Assembly (NCBI GenBank): GCA_004369085.1
Contig: ML210330.1
Span: forward strand, 44,664 to 62,071
Source of the DNA: Coprinopsis marcescibilis
Taxonomy: Eukaryota; Basidiomycota; Agaricomycetes; Agaricales; Psathyrellaceae
Direction: 5' to 3'
Length of the DNA stretch: 17,408 bases
Below are positions 1 through 7,895 of the stretch, in pieces. The notes under the pieces are model-generated. The model did no database searches. It saw nothing but the letters and a program-made list of their open reading frames with translations, and was not told where the DNA came from. Made by a program: the position numbers and the translations under genes. Within the stretch, counting starts at the first letter, position 1. Each line of letters begins with the position of its first letter.

Positions 1-10
1 CCATGGGTGG

Positions 11-127
11 ATCGGAGAGCGCATGGCAAACGCTCTCCGATGCTCGTGAGAATGCAAGAAACGAGTGTGAACTCGTTGAGTACCGTGCATAGGAAGATAT
101 TCCTGTGCACAGTACTCGACGAGTACT
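11..127. repeat. Cluster of three adjacent hairpins and an overlapping palindrome
   Basis: Four inverted repeats follow each other closely. Positions 11-21 and 31-41 are perfect 11-bp complements around a 9-nt loop. Positions 60-66 and 71-77 are perfect 7-bp complements around a 4-nt loop. Positions 78-95 and 100-117 are 18-nt arms with two mismatches around a 4-nt loop. Positions 111-118 and 120-127 are perfect 8-bp arms around one base. No open frame of interest crosses this stretch. Such density is far above chance and suggests foldback or MITE-like debris, or structured repeat DNA; the identity is unknown. Confidence 0.7.
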
Positions 128-162
128 GCATCGTTTCACAGACGCCAGGGTTGGTTCCGGAG

Positions 163-332
163 ACTCGGTACTGCTGGTCAGCACGAGCACTACACACTGC
201 TCGGTACGGCTCGGCCAGCAGTACTGAGCGCAACGATCCGAGCTAAGACCGTGCTCGGTACGGCTCGTGCTGACCAGCAGTAATGTAACGAGCACACGAG
301 CCGTACCGAGCCAACGATCCGAGCTGAGACCG
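163..332. repeat. Nested inverted repeats flanked by a 21-bp direct repeat
   Basis: Positions 169-188 are a perfect 20-bp inverted complement of 263-282. Positions 253-269 are a perfect 17-bp inverted complement of 295-311. The core word GCTCGGTACGGCTCG occurs directly at 199-213 and 253-267 and inverted at 297-311. A 21-bp direct repeat with one mismatch lies at 231-251 and 312-332, bracketing the 253-311 palindrome. The overlap of the arms means two alternative foldback structures are possible. This resembles foldback-element remains, but no transposase is present. Confidence 0.7.
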
Positions 333-347
333 GAACCTAACCCTAAG

Positions 348-369
348 CAATCTCGCGCGCGCGAGATTG
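348..369. repeat. Perfect 22-bp palindrome with CG-repeat centre
   Basis: The 22 bases equal their own reverse complement. Arms begin CAATCTCGCGC and meet at an alternating CG core with no spacer. It lies just after the direct repeat ending at 332. Function unknown; it could form a cruciform. Confidence 0.7.
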
Positions 370-449
370 AGGTGGCTGTACGCTTGCAAGGTTGGGCATC
401 CTGGTGCTCAGTGACAAGCAAGTGTATTGAGAAGTGGCATAGCATTGGC

Positions 450-579
450 AAGGCCTGTAAATGGTGGCCGTAGGTATCTTTGAGCCCGGAGGGATCACCT
501 GCGCGTTAGCGCGTGCTCAAGGAGCCCAAGTGAACATGACGGGACTGGAGGATACCTACGGCTACCAGTTACAGGCCTT
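450..579. repeat. Inverted repeat, 29-bp arms, 72-nt loop
   Basis: Positions 450-478 and 551-579 are reverse complements over 29 bases with two mismatches. The 72-base loop contains smaller pairings: TTGAGC near 480 with GCTCAA near 517, and a CGCG-TTAG-CGCG mini-hairpin. The whole unit is 130 bp, in the size range of a foldback MITE or of a structured RNA. I saw no clear target-site duplication at its borders. Confidence 0.65.
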
Positions 580-1068
580 CATTTGGACATTTTCATACAC
601 AAAGTGCAAGGACAGTATGTGAAGGGTATGGTAGATACAAACAGGTAGAACTTGATATATAATCCTTAACCGATGAAGTTGATGAGATTACTACTGCTAA
701 CTTCCATACTCAGACGGATGATCAACGTCTGTAATGATGTTTGCGTTTATGCTTAGGGTCCGTCTTGGATCCCTTAGCACCCGGATTCTCGCGGATAGGG
801 ATTTCCTTTGGTGGATCAGCAGATGAGGAACCTCCAGTGGTAGGTCTGCGCCCCATTAGAGGAACTGCTCGACGTTGCATGGCTAATTGGAATATAAGCG
901 CCCAAGCAACGCTACAACGGGAATCGACTTACCGGTACTGTCCATAGCTTGAGTATAAGCTGAGAAACGGTATTAATTTTTCAGTGTAGAGTAAGCGCAT
1001 TGGAATGTACGTACCAGATCGAGAATCCTGTTGGTTTGAGACTGGCAGTTGATGCTGAGGCGATTGAT
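580..1068. other. Intergenic stretch, no gene seen
   Basis: Only short, unconvincing open frames occur here and no splice-consistent exon was found. It lies 3' of the minus-strand SNF2-like gene, so its right part probably carries that gene's 3' UTR and polyadenylation region. Confidence 0.5.
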
Positions 1069-4000
1069 CTAGTGAGATGGTTGAGACGCCTTCATTGGGG
1101 GGTGAACTACCCTCTTACTGTGTCGAAGAGAAATCGACTGGGATTGTCTCGCTGGGTGCGAAAATCTTCCTAATCCTTTCTACAACAAGCAGAGTATCAG
1201 CAACGGAATATACGTCCAGAAACGTAACTGACCGGGGCCTGAGGCGGTAAACGGTTGGCGAATCGGGTAGAGCTGTGGCTCGAAGATCCTGGGGCAGAAG
1301 AGAACGGGTCGTCGGATTGGTCTTCGACAATCCCTCCAACAGGGGCACTCGATTTGCGCCGCTTCATGTCAGGGATCGGTGGGTTGCTAGGGAGGACACT
1401 GGGCACTACAGAAGGATGTTGTGGTTACAGTCTCTAACACGAGAGGGGAATGTGTACGCACACTTCATTGGCCTTGGTGGCGAAGATGGAGCTCGAGCAC
1501 GCTTCTGTGCTGCAGGTTCTGGACGCGACGGTGTATATGGGGCTTGTGAGCTTGGTGGTGCTTGACATTTGGTGAGTCAAAGAGCAGTGGATACATATTT
1601 GTGGGGTATACCTTTCAGCATGGGATGCACTGAAAGTGGTAGTTGAGCAGGTTCGTCGAGGTCTGAAGTATCCTGCATGCTGACATCAAAGTTTAGAGGC
1701 TGTACTGGGTCGTTGCCTGCAAGTATATCATTAGATCGAGTAGCAAACATTGGAGTAACATACACACCATCGGAGTCCGGATAGTCCACACATGGCTCGC
1801 TGTCACTCATCGCCGCCTCGTCATCTTTAAACCATGTTAAAATGAGAGAAGCTGAGATTCGTCATACGTACCGGAAGGCGGTAGATTGAGGGGGTTAAGC
1901 GAATCGGGGTATATGGAAGACCTATCAGACTCTCTGTCAGTATCTAAAGAATGTTCTAAGATTGTGACCAGTTGACTGAGATCTGAGAGACACGCACCAC
2001 AGATACTACTCTCAATCGGATTATACGACGACGAAAATTCGGACTCAGAGCCTGCTCTGGATGCGGCTCGGAAGAATGAATTGTCGGTGACTGTATGAGC
2101 CTTGGCATCAGGTTCTCGCTCAATATTCGAGGCGTCAGGGCGATCGTTGGAAGAAGATGGGTCGCTTTCGGAAGGTTTGAGGGCCGTGTCTTTAGCTGCG
2201 ACTGATGGCGCGCCGTCAATCTCAGTAGTTGATAAAGGGCCATTTCCAGAGGCGAGTTTGGGGGCTGGGTCAGATGGGGGAGATGGGGGAGATGGCGATT
2301 CGACGATATGGGCGTTGGATTTCGCCTTCTTGTTTTTCGACTGCTTGACCTTTGATTTCGTCTTCTTCGTCTTGTTATCCCGCTCCTGTTCGGTGAAGAG
2401 AGCATCTGGAATATTGTCGTCATCATCGTTGTCGAGGGTTTCTCCATTAATCGCTGCATTGATGGCTGTAAAGCAACTGAAAGTCAGATGTGATGGTTGC
2501 GCATACAATGACAACATACCACGCCCCGAATTGCTGACTATGAAACCCTCGAGCATATCCTTCTTACCAGCTGCAAGGGCAGCTAAAGTGATATCCGCAG
2601 AATTTGCCCCGAGGAGGTGGTATGAAATGACTGCTCGCTTCTGCTTCTGACGGTGAGCTCTGCCGCGGATCTGCTCCTCATCTTGCGCAGACCACGGTTG
2701 ATCCTATACATGATCAGAGGCTGAAGTACCATGGACTAAGCGCACATACCAAGAATATGATGATGTTAGCTCTGGAAAGGTTAAGCCCAGTCGAGCCAAC
2801 CCTCGAGAAGATAAGCACTCGCGGTTCCGGATCAAGGTTGAACTTGGTGATAATCTTGGAGCGATCGTCGTAGGATGTCCGACCGTTGATGCAAAGGACT
2901 TGAATTCCGTATAGCTCGAATACCTGCAACATAGATGTAAAACTGAGTCGGGGAGCGGAGGCAAGCACAGGAATAGCTCACATTTCGGACAAGAGGAATA
3001 AACGAAGGGAACTCCTGATATATAAGTATCTTGACATCACGTGTGAACGTAGGAGATCCAGGAGCGGGGTCAAAGACGGGTACACCGTTCTCAAAGGTCA
3101 CAGGAGGCATGTCGTCGCGGGTCAGAATGTGCTGTACCATGCGAACCAGGCAGTCTATCTTGCTCGACTTCCGGTCCTCCCACTCTTCCAAGGTGTTGAA
3201 CTTTGGACAGGGCGGATCGCTTGGTTCTCGAGCAAAGGTAACACCTTTGCGATGCTCAAGATAAAACCGGCTGTTTGCAACCTTGCGGGCGTTTGCAGTT
3301 GATGCACTGTCCCAGAATGAATAAGTCGGAGTAAAAGAAAACATATAGCGTGACTTACTCGTTCAGGGAGTCCATAGTCGAGTCCAAGTACTTATACTCG
3401 CGATCGGTAAGCGTAAGGACGCCGTGTATAACCTTGAGAGGCGGTATCTCGAGGAGAGGTGCGTTGTTAAAGCCAAGACTGGCGGGAGTTCGGCGAATGA
3501 AACGACCCTCGAACTTCTGTCGCAGCACTTCGCAGACTGCAGACTGATAGACCACGGTGGGGTCTTCATCGGGTGAGTGTATTACACCTGGGTCTTTCTC
3601 CTTTCGGATGCGACGAAGAGCAGTCTCGTCGCGCATCTGATCCCGATTAGCTTCCTCGCTGAGAAAGTATGGCATCAGCAGTGCGCGACCTAGTGCGCAA
3701 ATATCCTGATGTCACTGTTAGTAATACATGGACAAACGGGAAAGAGTACGCACCTTGAATGACGTTTGGAGGGGTGTTGCTGTCAGTATAAGCTGTATGT
3801 GAGACTTCCTAAGGAGCTCAAGAGCGCCGAGGTGACGGTTTCCCATATTTCTAATGCTCTGGGCCTCGTCCCAGGTGATCGTGAAAAACTCAAGTCCGTA
3901 GAGCGTAAATTTTACGGTCCTCTCGTATACATAGAGGCGCTCAGGAGGTTCCCAAGGAAGAACACCACGAGTTCGGCGCTCATTGGAATACAAGCGTAAG

Positions 4001-5845
4001 AAGTCCTGATGAATTGCCTAAGGATTAGGGTCAGACAACGGAGGCAGCGCAAATGAGGAACACTCACGGATTGGGTTGCGATAATAATACGAAGACAAGG
4101 TTCGTGCTTCGAGGATTCATAAAGACCACCGGCCTTCATGAAGCTGTTGTGCGCTTCCTCGCCCGTGCCGTAGAGAAGGATATCGATAGATTTCGCTTGG
4201 AAAAACGATCGGAGCTCATGTACCCATTGACTGACAAGAGTCCCTGGAACGACGATGAGGTGGGGGCGATTTGGAAATTGGCTGTGACCTTTGAGATAAG
4301 GAAGCTCGCCTTGATGGCAGGTCAGGATCAACATAACATGGTAGATAGATCCAGGACTCACGCGCGAGCTGTGGAAAGTTGAGCGAATCAGTCTGTTGCC
4401 GTAGGCAAAGATCGGAGAAGAAGGCGATAGCAGCAGCCGCTTGAACGGTCTTCCCTACCCCAACACCATCGCCGAGAAGACTGGAAGTCGGGTTGTCGGG
4501 CTCCGAGCGATCAGATAGTGCGTTGCGTCCGATGGCATGAACACCACACTTTTGGTGCCAGTGCAGACGGAATTCATAGAACTCTTCAGGGTGCTCTCTA
4601 AGAACCTTCTCCCATGGTTCGTCCCATGGTGTCAACTCCCCTCTGTGTCGCTTTTCGTTGAATATGAAGGGCCGACCATTGGGAAAGCCGAGTCGAATGG
4701 AAAGGGTGTCGTCGTCGAGGCTGGATTCCACTCCGACGCCGCAGGCCGTGCTGTCAGAATCGGATATAATGGAGCGCATAAAGTCCCCGCCCAGCTCATC
4801 TGTGGACTCAAACTCCCGAGAGAAGTATTCGTCAAAGACATCGAGCAGATTCTCGACTTCTTCGGCAGTTGCTAGCACGTTGGAGATGCGAGATCCTCGC
4901 TTTTTACCTGAATACATCACGGTTAGTGTCAACGTTTAATATAATAGTAATAAACGTACTGGTCTGTTTCCCTTTCTCCCTGGGCTGGGTCGGATCGGTC
5001 GGAATAAACTGTTGGAGGTCAACCTTCAACCTCTTCAGGGACTCTAGGCCATCGGTGGTCTGCATCGCGTCTACTGCTCTCTCAAACGCCGCGACAGACC
5101 TCATTGCACTGTTAATGGCGCGAACTGTGATCTTCGAATCACTGGAGGCCGTCAAATCTACATTGTATGCATAAGCCACCGGTTTACCAAGGGTTAGACA
5201 CCAGGACTCACCGCTCACAGCGCTATCTGCGGCGCCTTCTAGAGCGGTCAATCGAGCGCGTTTGGACTTGATGGAACGACAAGCTACCTGCCAAGTACGC
5301 TGTGCAAGTATCTGTGTGGGGTCCCGAAGAACCAAGGATAGTCGTCCGGATTTATCGATAGCTTCCTCGCCAAATAACTCGCGGCCAATGGCGTCCAAGG
5401 CGACAGGAAGATAGGAGCTGGCGTTTGGCGGTATGTCAAATACTTGGTTCTCAATAGCGATCTGGACAGGATGTAGACCGGTAGACGTCAAGGCGCTGGT
5501 GATGAGCGCGTGTACCTTCCAGGCTTTGGAATAATTGGCCGTGACCCAGTCACGCCAGAAGGTCCGTCCGGGGATGGGGTCGTTTGGAAGTCCTCTGGGA
5601 GGAGCGGAGAACTTGATCTTGAGATCCTCGCTAGCCTTCTCACCGTACTGCTGGAAGTACTGTCGTACGGCATTCGCGTTGTTTCTGGTCCAGCCGGACG
5701 GCAATAGCTTGTCGTCAGTGTTGAATAGGCCATGGTCAACTCCAGTAATCTCTTGCCAACGCTCGAATCGCCAGGGAGCCTCAGGGAAGGTGGACGCGGC
5801 GAACCAAAACTTTACCAGACCGCTGGAGTTGGTGTGCGAAGGCAT
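1069..5845 (-). CDS. Divergent SNF2-family DNA-dependent ATPase (multi-exon)
   Basis: Exons by frame and GT-AG sites, 5' to 3': 5845-5212, 5157-4960, 4907-4362, 4309-4068, 4017-3754, 3705-3359, 3306-2982, 2923-2750, 2703-2520, 2465-1872, 1824-1612, 1560-1462, 1405-1233, 1179-1069; about 1367 residues. SNF2 helicase motifs appear in order: Walker A GDGVGVGKT with Lys430, motif Ia HLIVVPGTLVSQW, motif II DEAQ at 590-593 (usually DEAH), motif III LTATPLQ near 618-624, motif V GSTGLNLS, and motif VI QIRGRAHRQ at 921-929. The family uses ATP to move along duplex DNA and remodel chromatin or other protein-DNA complexes, so a nuclear role is inferred. The 400-residue N terminus matches no domain I know. 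After the ATPase comes an Asp run, a Lys-rich stretch (1003-1020, NLS-like) and a Ser/Pro-rich tail. The last exon is the weakest part. If the 1561-1611 intron is retained, the protein stops at 1577. Confidence 0.85.
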
Positions 5846-5910
5846 GGTAGACGAAATAACGGGGGAGGGGGGATGAAATGATCGAGGACAGCACGAGGAG
5901 CGAAGGGAAG

Positions 5911-6091
5911 CTATACCGGATTCGATGAGTCCTCGATCTAAGTGCATCAAGACAGATTACTTACCCTACTTGAGCGGCGAGAGAGAGAGTTTGTGGGTGT
6001 GATGATATGATTGAGGGTGAATGAGAACAGGGAAAGCTACATGGAATGAATGAGTCTTCGAGCTAGCCATGTATCAAGACAAGGTACTAAC
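5911..6091 (-). repeat. Duplicated leader with two homologous 5'-UTR introns
   Basis: Upstream of the SNF2-like start lie two similar blocks about 126 bp apart. Each can be read on the minus strand as a short intron: 5964-5911 (54 nt, donor GTAAGT, acceptor TATAG) and 6091-6037 (55 nt, donor GTTAGT, acceptor TGTAG). The blocks share the run TCTTGAT, a GACTCAT segment and the exon start CTT-TCCC or CTTCCC. An in-frame ATG at 5950 falls inside the proximal intron, which is why the start at 5845 is preferred. Splicing is inferred from consensus only. Confidence 0.5.
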
Positions 6092-6670
6092 CGTGATCGA
6101 GAGAAGCGTTGAGATCTATCAAAGGACATGAGGAAGTGAGCCAGCGAGCCATGTAGAGAGGCGATGCGTACAGACATTGGACGGGTTAGCTCGTGGGCGA
6201 GCGTCAGGTTAAGGCCTGACGGTTGATGGGAGTCGTTGAAGTTCGTTGAGGGCTGTAGTTGTGGGATTATGTCGACTGGTATTTAAGGGAGAAATCCTAG
6301 GCACGATAAGGAATTCGGATATTCATAGAGCATGGATTCCACGCGGCACGTAGGCAACAATAACGTTGTTTCTCAAACACGCGTGACGCGAGGGAGCATC
6401 AATTACAGTCTGTAAAGCCTTCTTACTTAACTCACATGTCCCAAAGTATGTGATATGCTCAACGGGGTGCAGGGCCACCCAGTCAAGTGGGGTTAGGTCA
6501 TCGGATATACGGAGCATCAGGATGACACTTTTATGCATACTAAGAAGCGATTCTGCGTGACGCGAAGCTTATCTAGTAGATGTTACAGGCAAGTAAGTGT
6601 GGCTCACGGACTTATGTACTGTAGCCAGCATGCCTGTTCGCGGGACTGACTGTCTGTGCTTAAAGCTAGG
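6092..6670. other. Divergent intergenic region, left part
   Basis: It separates the SNF2-like gene from the tandem repeat. It must contain the SNF2-like promoter. Only short unconvincing open frames are present. A related short word, GCGTGACGCGA, occurs near 6381 and again near 6555. Confidence 0.4.
6281..6287 (-). promoter_or_regulatory. Possible TATA-like element of the SNF2-like gene
   Basis: Minus-strand CCTTAAATAC lies about 190 bp upstream of the distal leader intron. The match to TATAAA is imperfect, so this is a weak call. Confidence 0.25.
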
Positions 6671-7056
6671 TAGGCGGTTATTAACACTAAAGGCTGACTT
6701 CTCAGACAGATATATACGTTACACAGGGGGCATGCTCAAAGAACCATACGTGTTCACGCCGCGCCTTGCTCGACGAACGTCATACAGATAGGCGGCTATC
6801 AACACTAAAGGCCGACTTCTCGGACAGATAGGCGGTTATTAACACTAAAGGCTGACTTCTCAGACAGATATATACGTTACACAGGGGGCATGCTCAAAGA
6901 ACCATACGTGTTCACGCCGCGCCTTGCTCGACGAACGTCATACAGATAGGCGGCTATTAACACTAAGAGCCGACTTCTCAGACAGATATATACGTTACAC
7001 AGGGGGCATGCTCTAAGAACCATAAGTGTTCACGCCGCGCCTTGCTCGACGAACGT
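6671..7056. repeat. Composite tandem repeat (118-bp and 40-bp units)
   Basis: Units starting TAGGCGG begin at 6671, 6789, 6829 and 6947. Units at 6671-6788 and 6829-6946 are 118 bp and almost identical. The unit at 6789-6828 is only the first 40 bp of the same sequence. The unit from 6947 runs to about 7056 before diverging. The pattern is therefore long-short-long-long, or a 158-bp higher-order period. The unit junctions share the word CAGATA, which fits slippage or unequal exchange. It sits between two divergent promoters. Confidence 0.85.
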
Positions 7057-7640
7057 GCCTTGATTGCGCAAGGAAGTGTTTCTCGCACGTACTGCACTGA
7101 AAATCGGGCCGTTGAATACCGGACTGCACCCTTGCACCGGTAACACAATTGAAAGAATGCGCCATGCAGCTGTATACGCTGACTTGAATCAAAATCAAGG
7201 GCTGCGAAGCTCTGGCGTCCATGACTACATCATGCATTCTCAAAGATAGATCCGTGAACCCCATGAACCATTTGCAGAAAGGAAGGGGGGCCTCGTGCTC
7301 GTGTAGCACACGTATATTGCCTTGAGGTAGTAGTTCAGATTCCGACCAATAAATGAAATTGATAATTCGATCACGAGGCACCTACCAAGGCTGAGGATTG
7401 GAGGTCTGTGGGACCGTATCTCCCACTAGAAACATGCCTGGAGGAGCGGCGATTTGAGATTCGCCATACGGGTCGCGTTCCGAAAGGACAGGTGATGAAA
7501 GGAATGAACAATAAATGAGGTGTGACATCCGATGTGCGGGCGGAAGCAAGACGTACTAAGCTCAGGCGAGACTTGGCAGTGTCTTGAAGCCATTGGCCGA
7601 TAACAGTGACAATCTAAAGCAGAGAGGCCTAGGCGGCGAT
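7057..7640. other. Intergenic region upstream of the 890-residue gene, no gene seen
   Basis: No splice-consistent coding exon was found. The last 100 bases before the TATA box include an inverted CCAAT box (ATTGG near 7593). The remainder shows no repeat or motif that I could support. Confidence 0.4.
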
Positions 7641-7649
7641 GGTTGACTG

Positions 7650-7657
7650 TATAAATA
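7650..7657 (+). promoter_or_regulatory. TATA box of the 890-residue gene
   Basis: TATAAATA is a strong TATA match 246 bp upstream of the chosen ATG, with a C/T-rich stretch following at about 7720-7760 that fits a fungal transcription start region. An inverted CCAAT lies about 55 bp upstream. Confidence 0.55.
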
Positions 7658-7820
7658 CCCTTGATACCCTGTTAAACATATCAGTTAACAGTTGTTTCTC
7701 GATCCATCGATTTCACTGTTTCACACAACCTCCCACTCGCATTCTCCTCTAACATACATTGTATCTCGACCGCTACGCAACACCCCACGACTCACTCTAC
7801 CCAGTGCCTGCCCATAACAT

Positions 7821-7883
7821 GTACGTTGTCGCGCGTCTACATTGTTCACCTCTAGACACGCCAGGACTCACCCCAACTCTTAG
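7821..7883 (+). other. Probable 5'-UTR intron
   Basis: Donor GTACGT at 7821, a branch-like ACTCACC near 7866, and acceptor CTCTTAG ending at 7883, 12 bases before the ATG at 7896. It removes stop codons from the leader frame. Splicing is inferred from consensus. Confidence 0.45.
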
Positions 7884-7895
7884 TAGCTCTTTTCT

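Noticed and set aside
334..346. Telomere-like word with two CCCTAA-type units
   Set aside because: Only about two units, no array, so chance is likely.
1255..1565. Plus-strand open frames opposite the SNF2-like 3' exons
   Set aside because: They lie antisense to exons with matched splice sites and show no protein family character.
5846..5950. Upstream in-frame ATG at 5950 as the SNF2-like start
   Set aside because: It falls inside a good GTAAGT...TATAG leader intron (5911-5964); the start at 5845 is preferred, though an unspliced longer form is possible.
7013..7381. Minus-strand 122-codon frame with a CSTC zinc-finger-like word
   Set aside because: It lacks the second His of a C2H2 finger, its end lies in the tandem repeat, and there is no splice or promoter support.
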